In this document: piece by piece, positions 18,783 to 27,584 of the stretch
Layout of the letters: each line of letters begins with the position of its first letter
Position numbering within the stretch: position 1 is the stretch's first letter
Source of the DNA: Ahrensia sp. R2A130
GTDB taxonomy: Bacteria; Pseudomonadota; Alphaproteobacteria; Rhizobiales; Rhizobiaceae
Assembly (NCBI RefSeq): GCF_000179775.1
Contig: NZ_AEEB01000022.1
Location: forward strand, 248,001 to 312,000
DNA length: 64,000 nt
Direction: 5' to 3'
Position numbers and translations under genes: made by a program
Notes under the pieces: generated by a model
Told to the model about the DNA's origin: nothing
Database searches by the model: none
The model's input: the letters and a program-made list of their open reading frames with translations, nothing else

Positions 18783-18828
18783 CGGGGAAACCCGGTCAGT
18801 TGATCACGACGGAAGCACAGTCGTGGTC
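18783..18828 (+). promoter_or_regulatory. Structured leader upstream of the FeeM-like gene
   Basis: Two hairpins lie in the untranslated leader: CGGG-GAAA-CCCG (18783-18794), closed by a GNRA tetraloop, and a nine-pair stem GATCACGAC/GTCGTGGTC (18802-18810 with 18820-18828) around a 9-base loop. They end about 30 bases before the start codon. Not a recognised riboswitch. Confidence 0.4.
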
Positions 18829-18861
18829 GCAAGGGCGAACTGTTATCCGGAGCTTCAAGCG

Positions 18862-19686
18862 ATGTATCATCCAGACTCGAATTCCCCCCCCTTAATCAAG
18901 AGGGTCGAACCTGACGGGAATGTAAGGCTATCACTGGCCCAGCGCATCGCAGCGCTGGATCACCGGATTGAATATCGCCGGATGAAAGACATCGAAGACC
19001 GCAACGCCGTGCTTGAATTGCGCAAACGCGCCTACGGTCGTCATAACGGAGACACCAACGCCTTCGTCGAAAATTTCATGGATTCTCCCGACGAGCAGAA
19101 CGCAGTCACCATTGGGCTATTTCTTGATCGCGTGTTGGTTGGAGCCTGCAAAGTATCGATCATCAATTCCGCCTATCCGCAAAGCCAATGGGGCGAATTC
19201 TTCCCCAACGAAATGAAGCGATTATTGAGCAGTGGCAAGACACTGATCGACCCTGCCCGTCTGGTGGCAGACCTCGAAGTCGCAGACCGTTGCCCGGAGC
19301 TGCCATTCCTTATGATGCGCATTCCGGTGGCTGCCTGTCAGCATTTCCCGGCTGACGAATGTCTGTCCATTGTGCGCCGCTCCCACGCGCCATTCTACCG
19401 TCGTATGTTTCGCGCCAAGCCACTGGCCCCACCGAAACTTTACGAACCGTTGGACGTGGAACTGGTTATCGCCACCTGCACTATTCGCGAAGTCTGGGAT
19501 GAAGTGCTGACGCGCAACCCGTTCTGGCGTGTTCATCCCATAGAACTTCGGGAAATGTTCGGCCCGGTCTCCGACATGCCAGCTTTCGCTGATTTCGACA
19601 AAACCGTGCCAAACGTTAGCCTCATCGAGAATGCCGCTCCCAAACTGGCCATGAATGATAGGCCGCTCAGCCAGAAATCTGCCTGA
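18862..19686 (+). CDS. FeeM-like N-acyl amino acid synthase / autoinducer-synthase-fold acyltransferase
   Basis: 274 residues from the ATG at 18862, preferred over an upstream GTG (18823) because GGAG lies about 9 bases before it. The segment VLELRKRAYGRHNGDTN, then DRVLVGACKVSII and LPFLMMRIPVAACQHFPADE, resembles the acyl-ACP-dependent GNAT-like fold of FeeM and autoinducer synthases. The family assignment is by appearance only. Such enzymes make N-acyl amino acids or similar lipidic molecules in the cytoplasm. It follows the GGDEF-EAL gene by 169 bases, with CtrA-like boxes and a structured leader between them, so it seems to have its own promoter. Confidence 0.6.
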   Translation: MYHPDSNSPPLIKRVEPDGNVRLSLAQRIAALDHRIEYRRMKDIEDRNAVLELRKRAYGRHNGDTNAFVENFMDSPDEQNAVTIGLFLDRVLVGACKVSIINSAYPQSQWGEFFPNEMKRLLSSGKTLIDPARLVADLEVADRCPELPFLMMRIPVAACQHFPADECLSIVRRSHAPFYRRMFRAKPLAPPKLYEPLDVELVIATCTIREVWDEVLTRNPFWRVHPIELREMFGPVSDMPAFADFDKTVPNVSLIENAAPKLAMNDRPLSQKSA

Positions 19687-19837
19687 TAGATCAATCCAGC
19701 GTTCCACTAACGGGTCGGTTGTGAAGCTGTTTTCAGGCCACTTTCCAAACAGGCGATATCAAAAGCGTTCAACTGTGCTTCCCATAAGGGCTCGGGCACC
19801 CATTTGATCCACGAGTTTTATGCCAGCATCATAAAGC

Positions 19838-22453
19838 TCAGCGCGTCGGTAACAGCCGGTCGAGATAGTCCAGTTCAAGGCTCGGACGGAACTGTTCGCC
19901 GAGGCGTTCGCGGATAGCTTCCAGAATTTCGCGCGCGCGTTGGGCGTCTATCTCGTCAGGCACCTGCGTTTCATCACCAAGTTGCGGGCCGCGGCTACGG
20001 CTTTGGCGACCAAGCGGATCGCGCTCGCCGCGTGTTTGTTCACCGTGCTGACCGCGTTCACCGCGACGGCCTTGTTCGCCAGCCTGATTTTGCATGTTCT
20101 GCATCATCTGCTGCGCGCCTTCGCGCATTGCTTGTAGCGCCCGGCCCTGCTGGCCGGTGGCCTTACCGGTTTCACCTTGGCCAAGCTCGCCTTCAGCCTG
20201 ACCCATAGCTTCACCGGCCTCGCCCAGCTTACCAGGGTCGAGGCCCTGCTCGCGCAGCGCCTGCATTGTTTCATCCATCTGCTTCTGCAACTCGCCTTGG
20301 CGTTTTTGCAATTCCTTCAAAGCCTCGGCCAACTCCTCAGCCGTCATGGGCTGCTGGCCTTCGCCTTGTTGTTGCTGGCCTTGCTGTTGGCCTTGTTGCT
20401 GCTGCTGACCTTGCTGTTGATTTTGCTGGCCCTGCTGTTGTTGCTGCTGCTGGCGCTGCATCTGAAATGTTTCGTCCATCAACTGCTGCTGCTGGCGCAT
20501 CATGTCTGACAGCTTGTTCATCTGCTCGCTGAACTCGTCCTGCCCCTGTTGCTGCTGCTGTTGGGGCTGCGCGGTCTGCATGTTGTTCATCATGCGTTGC
20601 AACTCTTCCAGCAGTTGCCGTGCTGCATCCTTGGAGCCGGACTTCGCCAGATCTTCGATCTGCTGCATCATGCGCTCGATATCCTGCTGGCGCATAACCT
20701 GCGTGTTCGGGTCCATCGGCATGGCTTGCTGGTTCTGCTGCTGGCGCTGCATCTGCTCGGCCATCTGCTGCATGAATTCCGACATGGCTTGGCGAAGCTC
20801 ATCCATCAGCCGTTCGATTTCTTCATCCGACGCACCATTTTCCAGCGCTTCGGCCAACCGCTCCTGCGCGTCCCGCAACCGGCGTTCAGCGGCAGACAAA
20901 TCACCATCTTCTACTTTCAGCGCGATCTCCCACAGCAGGTCCATCGCATCACGAAGCTGTTTGTCGCCTTCTTCGATGTCGTCAAACCGGGCGCGAGCGA
21001 TCATTTTCTGCGCAACACGCAGGCTGGTGTAAACGCCCACATCCGGCAGGAAAATGTCAGGCCGCGTATCGGTAATGATACCCAACATGCGGGCAACACG
21101 GCGCGATGTGTTGGCGTCCAGCGCGAGGCGGCGACGCTCAAAGACGATAGCTTGAGCCAGCGGTTTGATGAAGACACGTTCCGGCAATGTCATACGAACG
21201 GCATCGCTAACCCCTAGCTGACCGGCCTGATCCGTGGCTTCCAATGTCAGTTCGATTTCGGCACCCGCCCAGGCATGTGCGGTCAGGTCTTTGCTAATCT
21301 TGGCAACACCTTCTTTGGCGTTGCGACGCGGCAGGCCGAGCGCGATTTCGGGCGCTTCCACCAGCGGGCGCGGCTTGCGACCGGCGGTCATTTGTTCCGG
21401 CGGCAATGCCTGTTCGACTATGGCACGGGCAGACGCGATGCCGTAATCATCACCCACACGGTAGTTCAGTTCCAGCGCACCACGGGTGGCCGTGGCCGGT
21501 TCGCCCTCAAACGCAATCGTCGGGTTTTCATCTGCGATGACCGTGAATTGCCAGCGGGCAGCAAGCGCCTCACCGGATTTCAGCTCGACAGCGCCCTCGC
21601 GTTCGACGGTGGTTTTATAAGTCGTGCTGGCAGCATCTTTAGCGTCGGTTTCGCCGTCAGCATCGAGCAACACACCGCCAACGGTTACACTCGGCTGGTC
21701 GATACCCAACACACGGATGACCAACTCGCTGCCTTCCGGCACGGAAACGGCAAGGCGTCCATCGTCGCTGGAACCGCCTCGGGTCAACGTGATCGGGGGA
21801 CGGTTTGTATAAGCAGGCGGTGTTACCCAGGCATCGATGCGACCGGTATCGACTTCCGCCACGACGACGTGGCTGCGGAAGGCGTCGCCCATGCGGTTGC
21901 CCCACTGGCCCCACCCTGCAGCAGCGCCCATGAACAACAGCAAAATAGCAACCGCGCGCAGCGCGTAGGGGTCGCGCGCGGAAACCTGCGGGTCCGGCTT
22001 ACCGGAGCGCAGCGGCCCTAATTGCGATGCGGCACGGCGACGATGCTCCGCCCACAAAGCGCGGGTGAATGTGTCATCTTCTGCGCCCATATCGGCCTGC
22101 TTGTCGGCCTGTGCCGTAACGGGCCGGTGTTGAAACGCGGAGGCACGTTCGATGCGGGCATCGACTTCGGTAGCGGTTGGAAGAACGCGCAAACCGCGAA
22201 GGGGAAGCAATGCCCAGACGGCAGCGGCGGCAAAAGCAGCAAGACCCAGATAACGGACGGTGTCGGAGACGCGCGGCCAAAGCCCGAACAGCGAGGCCGC
22301 AACAAACAGCGCAACAACCATGGCGAACGGCATTAAAACCGGCCAAAGCCGCTCCCACACCAATGCAGAGCGCGCAGCCTGACGGGCGCGTTGGAGGCGG
22401 CTCTTATCGACGACCTTGTTGCGGTCGCCATCTATGTGGGGCGCATCGATCAT
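19838..22453 (-). CDS. TIGR02302/DUF4175-family membrane protein
   Basis: 871 residues. Two membrane helices near 38-58 and 66-84 and a third near 167-183 are followed by a large extracytoplasmic part (DAWVTPPAYTNRPPI, then EDPTI-like strands). The long C-terminal region is extremely rich in Gln (roughly residues 560-800, with runs of Q and M/Q coiled coil). The family is alphaproteobacterial and of unknown function; the position next to xerC is common in Hyphomicrobiales. The DNA of the Q-rich part is a run of CTG/TTG-like triplets (20380-20580), which also produces long meaningless frames on the other strand. Confidence 0.85.
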   Translation of the reverse strand: MIDAPHIDGDRNKVVDKSRLQRARQAARSALVWERLWPVLMPFAMVVALFVAASLFGLWPRVSDTVRYLGLAAFAAAAVWALLPLRGLRVLPTATEVDARIERASAFQHRPVTAQADKQADMGAEDDTFTRALWAEHRRRAASQLGPLRSGKPDPQVSARDPYALRAVAILLLFMGAAAGWGQWGNRMGDAFRSHVVVAEVDTGRIDAWVTPPAYTNRPPITLTRGGSSDDGRLAVSVPEGSELVIRVLGIDQPSVTVGGVLLDADGETDAKDAASTTYKTTVEREGAVELKSGEALAARWQFTVIADENPTIAFEGEPATATRGALELNYRVGDDYGIASARAIVEQALPPEQMTAGRKPRPLVEAPEIALGLPRRNAKEGVAKISKDLTAHAWAGAEIELTLEATDQAGQLGVSDAVRMTLPERVFIKPLAQAIVFERRRLALDANTSRRVARMLGIITDTRPDIFLPDVGVYTSLRVAQKMIARARFDDIEEGDKQLRDAMDLLWEIALKVEDGDLSAAERRLRDAQERLAEALENGASDEEIERLMDELRQAMSEFMQQMAEQMQRQQQNQQAMPMDPNTQVMRQQDIERMMQQIEDLAKSGSKDAARQLLEELQRMMNNMQTAQPQQQQQQGQDEFSEQMNKLSDMMRQQQQLMDETFQMQRQQQQQQQGQQNQQQGQQQQQGQQQGQQQQGEGQQPMTAEELAEALKELQKRQGELQKQMDETMQALREQGLDPGKLGEAGEAMGQAEGELGQGETGKATGQQGRALQAMREGAQQMMQNMQNQAGEQGRRGERGQHGEQTRGERDPLGRQSRSRGPQLGDETQVPDEIDAQRAREILEAIRERLGEQFRPSLELDYLDRLLPTR

Positions 22454-22567
22454 CCCACCACTCTATCAGCAAATGCGGCGTTGGCGAGATGCTTGCAGCG
22501 CTCCTGCGGTCAACTGCCGCGACTTACCGTCCATCACGATCACAACGTGGTGAAATGAGCGACGCAA

Positions 22568-23596
22568 ATGCACGAAATATCAAGACTGACGCAGCAGTTT
22601 GGCACCATGAACACCGTCGATTCCACCGCCCTAAAGCAGCCGGACCTTCTGGTCTGTGCCGCCTCCTGCCAACAGAAAGCCCGCGAGCGCTGGCTGCGCT
22701 GGATGGAAACCGAACGCCGCATGGCAGCGCGCACGATGGAAGCCTACGACCGCGACCTTCAACAGTTCTGCCTGTTCCTGACCGACTATCATGGCCGCCC
22801 CGCCAAGGTGAAAGACTTTGCAGACCTTCGCCCCATATCACTGCGCGCCTATCTCGCCCAACGCCGTAACACCGGTGCGGGGCCACGCACCTTGGCGCGT
22901 GGGCTGGCGGGCATCGGATCTTTTATTCGCCATCTGGAGCGACAAGGCTTGGCATCATCTGCGGGCATCACAGCCATGCGCGCGCCACGCCAGCCGCGTA
23001 CTCTGCCCAAGCCGGTGCGCGCTGACCAAGCCCTGCGTTTAACGGAAACTAGCGAGCAGCTTCACGAAGAGCCATGGATCGCGGCCCGCGATGCGGCACT
23101 CATGACACTTCTTTACGGCTGCGGATTGCGGCTTGGCGAAGCGTTGGGTCTCACGCCGTTTGATCTCGGCATCACCAACATGGCCGCACCCACTGTCACC
23201 ACCGATACACTCCGCATCACCGGCAAGGGCGGCAAAACACGGCTGGTGCCTCTGCTGCCCGTGGTGGGCGAAGCAATCGCAAGCTACCTGCGCCTTTGCC
23301 CGCACGTTATCGAAGCCGACGCCCCGATCTTTCGCGGCATGCGCGGCGGGCCGGTGCAACCGGCGGTATTCCAGCGGGCCATGGCGCGGATGCGCGGTGC
23401 GCTCGGCCTGCCATCCACAGCAACGCCACACGCGCTTCGCCATTCCTTCGCCACGCATCTGTTGGGTAATGGCGGTGACTTGCGAACCATCCAGGAATTA
23501 TTGGGCCATGCCAGCCTGTCCACCACGCAAAAATACACCGCCGTGGACACCGAAAGCCTGATGGCCAGTTGGGCCGCCGCTCACCCACGCGCGTAA
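22568..23596 (+). CDS. xerC: Tyrosine recombinase XerC
   Basis: 342 residues from 22568; an ATG at 22607 (329 residues) is equally plausible. The N-terminal SAM-like core-binding domain (WLRWMETERRMAARTMEAYD) is followed by the catalytic domain with all active residues: R in YGCGLRLGEAL, K in GKGGKTR, H-x-x-R in HALRHSFATHLL, H in LLGHASLSTTQ and the nucleophile Y in TTQKYT. With XerD it resolves chromosome dimers at dif during division. It is divergent from the TIGR02302 gene with a 114-base gap. It is a housekeeping recombinase rather than an island integrase. Confidence 0.92.
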   Translation: MHEISRLTQQFGTMNTVDSTALKQPDLLVCAASCQQKARERWLRWMETERRMAARTMEAYDRDLQQFCLFLTDYHGRPAKVKDFADLRPISLRAYLAQRRNTGAGPRTLARGLAGIGSFIRHLERQGLASSAGITAMRAPRQPRTLPKPVRADQALRLTETSEQLHEEPWIAARDAALMTLLYGCGLRLGEALGLTPFDLGITNMAAPTVTTDTLRITGKGGKTRLVPLLPVVGEAIASYLRLCPHVIEADAPIFRGMRGGPVQPAVFQRAMARMRGALGLPSTATPHALRHSFATHLLGNGGDLRTIQELLGHASLSTTQKYTAVDTESLMASWAAAHPRA

Positions 23597-23625
23597 ACCT
23601 CTTTCCAGTAACCGGACCGATTACC

Positions 23626-24678
23626 ATGCTGAAATCACTCACCCTCGCAGCAAGTCTCACGCTTGCCCTTTCCGGCGCAGCTTTTGCGGAAGAAACGCCC
23701 AAGGCCGATACACCCGCAGAGTTCGTCTGCACCGGCCAGAACCTGATGGAAGAGATCGCCCGCACCCAACCGGAACTCGCCGACGAGATCGACAAGGCCG
23801 CCGCCGAAGTCCCCTACGGCAAAGGCCTGCTTTGGAAGGTGACGAAGGGCGACGCCAAGCCGTCCTACATTTTCGGCACCATGCACATGTCCGACCCGCG
23901 CCTTTTGGAACTGCCGGAAAAAGCTGAGGCCGCATTCACAGAATCCACAACGTTGGCGCTGGAAATCACCGAAATCCTCGACCCGTCCAAGATGGCCGGT
24001 CAGGCGATGATGATGATGCAATACACCGCCTATCTCGACGGCTCGACACTCGACAGCCGCATGAAGCCTGATGACATCGCCATGGTGACGGAACGCCTAC
24101 GCGAAGCAGCGGGCCTGCCGTGGAGCGTTGCTGCAAAACTGAAACCATGGACCGTGATGGGTGCCATCGCGCTTCCCGGCTGCGAGCTCGCGCGAAAACG
24201 TGCTGGTAAACCCTTCCTCGATATGGACCTCGGTAACCGCGCCAAGGCGGATGGCAAGCGCATCGAAGGGCTGGAGTCGCTGGAAGGCCAGTTGAAAGCC
24301 ATGTCATCGCTGCCGGAAGACATGATGATCAAAGCGCTGGTGGACACTGCCAAAATGGGCGAGCGGATCGACGATCTCTTCGAGACCATGCTGGTGCTCT
24401 ACACCGAAGGTGAGATCGCAAAAATATGGACCATGCTGACCAAGCTGGAACAAGCCAATGCCTTTGCGGATGCTGATGTGGAGGCATCGACGGAAAGCTC
24501 CTACACCCAGTTTCAGGTGGCCATCGTGGACAACCGCAACGTCGGCATGGCCGAGCGATCCGCAGAGCTCGCCACGGAAGGCGGCGCTTTTATCGCCATG
24601 GGCGCACTGCATCTGCCCGGTGAAAAGGGCGTGTTGAAGCTGCTGGAAGACAAGGGGTTCACGGTAGAACGACCGTAA
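23626..24678 (+). CDS. TraB/GumN-family periplasmic protein
   Basis: 350 residues from the ATG at 23626. The signal peptide LTLAASLTLALSGAAFA is cut before EETPK. The family core is seen in GLLWKVTKGDAKPSYIFGTMH with DPR following, ending in GGAFIAMGALHLPGEKGVLKLLEDKG; the two GxxH motifs (GTMH, GALH) are the putative metallo-active residues of the TraB/TIKI-like fold. Function in bacteria is unclear; related proteins are proposed proteases. It starts 29 bases after xerC and is probably co-transcribed with it. Confidence 0.82.
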   Translation: MLKSLTLAASLTLALSGAAFAEETPKADTPAEFVCTGQNLMEEIARTQPELADEIDKAAAEVPYGKGLLWKVTKGDAKPSYIFGTMHMSDPRLLELPEKAEAAFTESTTLALEITEILDPSKMAGQAMMMMQYTAYLDGSTLDSRMKPDDIAMVTERLREAAGLPWSVAAKLKPWTVMGAIALPGCELARKRAGKPFLDMDLGNRAKADGKRIEGLESLEGQLKAMSSLPEDMMIKALVDTAKMGERIDDLFETMLVLYTEGEIAKIWTMLTKLEQANAFADADVEASTESSYTQFQVAIVDNRNVGMAERSAELATEGGAFIAMGALHLPGEKGVLKLLEDKGFTVERP

Positions 24679-24704
24679 GACCAAATTCTCCAACCTCCAC
24701 CGCT

Positions 24705-24840
24705 GTCATCCCCGCGCAGGCGGGGACCCACTCATCGACAAATGCGGCAGCTTGTTAGTCGCATCGCCGGTGCAACACCGCATCCCTCTTTCCAAATAGT
24801 CATTTGTTGAAAAGTGGGTCCCCGCCTTCGCGGGGATGAC
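24705..24840. repeat. Paired palindromic element, copy 1
   Basis: A 136-base element. Each end is a palindrome (GTCATCCCCGC-GCAG-GCGGGGAC on the left, GTCCCCGCC-TTC-GCGGGGATGAC on the right), and the two ends are inverted copies of each other. Inside, ACAAATG and CATTTGT form a second inverted repeat. It lies between the TraB/GumN gene and a small secreted protein and may also act as a terminator. Copy 2 is at 54366-54534. Confidence 0.85.
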
Positions 24841-24948
24841 AATGGTGTTTGGCGTTACCGTCCCGAAACGGGACGCAAAAGCTGGCACGATGATTGCAAC
24901 ACTTCGGACAACGGCGCTTACCGCGCCTTGCCAACCGGAGCTTGTTTC

Positions 24949-25236
24949 ATGCGTACCCTTCTTGCCGCCGCCCTCATCTTTTCCGCCAGCGCCGCCTCAT
25001 CGGCACAGGCCGCGAACTTCACGCTGTATCCCGGCTTTCTCGACCGCGACGCCTTTGTAGAGATGGTGACGGACAAAGGCCTCATCCTTGAAATCGTCCT
25101 GCGCTGCGAGCGTAAGGGCAACAAGGTTCGCGCGGGCATCATCACCTATTCCAAGCATGAAGGCCTGTTCTGCGACAGCAAACTGCGCTGCACCCGCGAT
25201 GCTGGCCGCGCTGCCGACAACACCTGCGGTTACTGA
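24949..25236 (+). CDS. Small secreted protein, unknown function
   Basis: 95 residues from the ATG at 24949. A signal peptide (RTLLAAALIFSASAASSAQA) precedes a mature part of about 70 residues beginning ANFTLYPG. It contains four Cys (in LRCERKG, LFCDSKLRC and DNTCGY) that could form two disulfides. I recognise no family. Longer upstream frames begin inside the palindromic element and are not credible. It is followed by a cluster of hairpin repeats. Confidence 0.65.
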   Translation: MRTLLAAALIFSASAASSAQAANFTLYPGFLDRDAFVEMVTDKGLILEIVLRCERKGNKVRAGIITYSKHEGLFCDSKLRCTRDAGRAADNTCGY

Positions 25237-25259
25237 CGCCACACAACGATCAGGCAAAA

Positions 25260-25406
25260 GATGGCGAAGAGCCGTCCGGCGCGCAATCGCGCCGCCCCCG
25301 TGGAGCGAAAGTCCAAAGGGCTGACAGCGTGAACGCAAAAACAGACCGGCGCTAATGCGCCGCGCCAACGCAGCGCAGGGCGAAGCCCGACAGCGTGAGT
25401 TCAAAA
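25260..25406 (+). repeat. Covarying hairpin repeat, copies A1 and A2
   Basis: Unit A1 (25260-25341) has stem 1 GATGGC/GCCGTC around GAAGA, stem 2 CGGCGCG/CGCGCCG around CAAT, a third weak stem, and the tail GACAGCGTGAACGCAAAA. Unit A2 (25343-25406) lacks stem 1 but has CGGCGC-TAAT-GCGCCG, GGGC-GAA-GCCC and CGACAGCGTGAGTTCAAAA. The same architecture occurs at 41106, 47104 and 54600. No gene overlaps it; the gap 25237-25507 holds nothing else recognised. Confidence 0.8.
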
Positions 25407-25507
25407 AGAGTGTTCCGAAATGACGCAGCGGGCGGGTTTGGTGATTTCGCCGTCCGCTGTTAGCCTTTGGTCGCAATCATGATGATGCGCTTGAAAAGGA
25501 GACTGCC

Positions 25508-25744
25508 ATGAAGACGACACTCGCTGCGCTTTTCGCAACCGCCCTCTTCGCCTCCCCGGCTCTGGCCGAGGGCTGCGGCGGTTATAAATCCGCCAAGATG
25601 AAGCATGAAGTAACCGCATCGGTGAAGGTGGAAGAGAAAACAGTCACCGCTATGTCGACATTCGACCCGGACAAAAAACCAGCCTTCGACACCGAAGCTG
25701 AAGCAGCCACCGAAGCACCGCTGGAAGAGCTCGAAGCCGAGTAA
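25508..25744 (+). CDS. Small periplasmic acidic protein, unknown
   Basis: 78 residues. A strong ribosome site (AAAGGAGA) precedes the ATG. Signal peptide KTTLAALFATALFASPALA, then a mature part of about 58 residues starting EGCGGYKSAKMKHEV with two Cys and a Glu/Ala-rich acidic tail. No family is recognised. It has its own terminator and so is probably a single-gene unit. Confidence 0.7.
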   Translation: MKTTLAALFATALFASPALAEGCGGYKSAKMKHEVTASVKVEEKTVTAMSTFDPDKKPAFDTEAEAATEAPLEELEAE

Positions 25745-25775
25745 ACAACGTCGCCTCATCTGTGAGGACACAGGA

Positions 25776-25812
25776 AACCCCTGCATTGCTTGACGGCGAT
25801 GCGGGGTTTTTA
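25776..25812 (+). terminator. Rho-independent terminator
   Basis: AACCCC(T)GCAT pairs with ATGCGGGGTT around a 12-base loop and is followed by TTTTT. It lies about 30 bases after the small acidic protein and just before the end of the oppositely oriented Dabb gene. Confidence 0.8.
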
Positions 25813-25815
25813 GTT

Positions 25816-26124
25816 TTAAGCGACGTCGATATCGGACACCTGAATACCCGCGACGCCACCGGCGCACAGACCGACCAGCACTTCGCCAATAGCCTTGTGT
25901 TCAGGGTGTTCTGCGTAACCGGTGAGATCGGACGCATTGTCGAATTCAACGACGAAACCGTAGGCATAGTCTTGCGACAAGCCTTCGAAATCGCGGTTGG
26001 GGCCGTGGCGAAACGCGGTCATGCCGGGAATGACGCCCACCAGTGCGGTGAGGCGGTGCATGGCGTCCGACAGTTCAGCACCCGCTTCATCGCGCAGGTC
26101 CAGCAGCACGCAGTGCAGGATCAT
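25816..26124 (-). CDS. Dabb (stress-responsive alpha/beta barrel) protein
   Basis: 102 residues. The start [18 protein letters not shown], the central GMTAFRHGPNRDFEGLS and the later YGFVVEFDN..DLTGYAEHPEH are typical of the dimeric Dabb family. Its ATG overlaps the lpd stop (TGATG), so it is translationally coupled as the last gene of the TCA operon. Enzymatic function is unknown in most members. Confidence 0.85.
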   Translation of the reverse strand: MILHCVLLDLRDEAGAELSDAMHRLTALVGVIPGMTAFRHGPNRDFEGLSQDYAYGFVVEFDNASDLTGYAEHPEHKAIGEVLVGLCAGGVAGIQVSDIDVA

Positions 26125-27533
26125 CAGATATGCAGCGGCTTGTCGAAGGTGGCGAGCGCCGCCTCTTTCACAACTTCAGATAACGTCGGGTGCGCGTGGC
26201 ATGTTCGGCCCAAGTCTTCCGAAGAGCCGCCGAATTCCATCAAGACCGCAACTTCGTGGATGAGATCGCCAGCGCCGAAGCCGACGATGTGAGCGCCCAG
26301 AACCTTGTCAGTTTTGGCATCGGCGAGAAACTTCACAAAGCCCTCGGTCGCATTCATCGCCCGCGCACGGCCATTGGCCATGAAGGGGAACTGGCCGACC
26401 ACGTAATCGGCACCATCGGCTTTCAACTGCTCTTCCGTCGCGCCCACCGAAGCCACTTCCGGCATGGTGTAAACGACGCCGGGAATGACGTTGTAATTCA
26501 CATGGCCGTGCTGACCGGCGATGGTTTCCGCCACCGCAACGCCTTCGTCTTCTGCCTTATGCGCCAGCATCGGACCTTCGGTCACGTCGCCAATGGCGTA
26601 GATGTTCGGCTTGTTGGTGCGCCACTGGGCGTTGGTCTTCACGCGGCCACGTTCCATCTCGATACCGAAATCTTCCGCGCCCACGCCATCGGCAAACGGG
26701 CGACGGCCTGTCGCCACAAGCACCGCATCGGCTTCGATGGTCTGCGCGTCGCCACCGGCTACGGGTTCGAATGTCACGGTGCCTTTCTTGCCCTTCTTGG
26801 CAACGCCGGTGACCTTGGACTTCATGTGGAAGTTCAGCCCTTGCTTCTTCAGAATTTTCTGGAAGGCATTGGCCGTGCCCTTGTCCATACCTGCCAAAAT
26901 GGTGTCGAGGTATTCGACAACCGTAACCTCTGCCCCCAGCCGCGCCCAGACGGAACCAAGTTCCAATCCGATCACGCCGCCACCGACGACGACCATGGTT
27001 TTCGGCACCTTCGGCAGCGCGATAGCGTGGTCGGAAGAAACGATCGTGTCTTCGTCGAACTCAACTTCGACGCCGGGAATACCCGCCACTTCGGACCCTG
27101 TGGCGATCACGATGTTCTTACCGGCCAGTTTTGTTTCAGCACCATCATCTGCAGTCACGGTCACTTCCGTATCGCCGGACAGCTTACCGAAGCCGTGGTG
27201 AACGTCGATGCCGTTCTTCTTCATCAGGTAAGACACGCCATCAACATTGGCTTTCACCACGCCGTCTTTGTGCGCCATCATCGCCTTCAAATCGAGCTTG
27301 GGCGTGCCGACGCCGATGCCCAGTTTTTCAAACCCGTGCGAAGCCTCGTGGAACATTTCAGAAGCGTGCAGCAGTGCCTTCGACGGAATGCAGCCCACGT
27401 TCAAACACGTGCCGCCCAGCGTCGGCCACTTCTCGATGATGGCAGTTTTCATGCCCAGCTGCGCACATTTGATCGCGCAAACATAGCCGCCGGGGCCAGA
27501 GCCGATGATGATGACGTCATATTGGTCGGACAT
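26124..27533 (-). CDS. lpd: Dihydrolipoyl dehydrogenase (E3)
   Basis: 469 residues. FAD-binding [17 protein letters not shown] at 11-27, redox-active disulfide C43-LNVG-C48, NAD-binding [19 protein letters not shown] and the catalytic His of HAHPT near 446-450. It reoxidises dihydrolipoamide in 2-oxoacid dehydrogenase complexes and transfers electrons to NAD. Its place directly after sucA and sucB (with an SDR gene between) suggests it serves the 2-oxoglutarate dehydrogenase. Confidence 0.97.
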   Translation of the reverse strand: MSDQYDVIIIGSGPGGYVCAIKCAQLGMKTAIIEKWPTLGGTCLNVGCIPSKALLHASEMFHEASHGFEKLGIGVGTPKLDLKAMMAHKDGVVKANVDGVSYLMKKNGIDVHHGFGKLSGDTEVTVTADDGAETKLAGKNIVIATGSEVAGIPGVEVEFDEDTIVSSDHAIALPKVPKTMVVVGGGVIGLELGSVWARLGAEVTVVEYLDTILAGMDKGTANAFQKILKKQGLNFHMKSKVTGVAKKGKKGTVTFEPVAGGDAQTIEADAVLVATGRRPFADGVGAEDFGIEMERGRVKTNAQWRTNKPNIYAIGDVTEGPMLAHKAEDEGVAVAETIAGQHGHVNYNVIPGVVYTMPEVASVGATEEQLKADGADYVVGQFPFMANGRARAMNATEGFVKFLADAKTDKVLGAHIVGFGAGDLIHEVAVLMEFGGSSEDLGRTCHAHPTLSEVVKEAALATFDKPLHI

Positions 27534-27584
27534 GATTTCCCTCTTTGGCCCCGATACGAGACCTGTATTATTGATGTGTGGTTG

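Noticed and set aside
18781..18861. c-di-GMP-I riboswitch in the FeeM-like leader
   Set aside because: A GAAA-capped stem is present, but the conserved core sequences around the ligand pocket that I know are not; only generic hairpins can be supported.
20177..21217. Leu-rich plus-strand frames opposite the TIGR02302 gene
   Set aside because: They are the reverse of the CAG/CTG-like Gln repeats and look like membrane proteins only because of that composition.
24814..24948. N-terminal extension beginning MGPRLRGDD before the small secreted protein
   Set aside because: It is translated from the right arm of the palindromic element. The same phantom peptide appears wherever this arm occurs; the signal peptide at 24949 fixes the real start.
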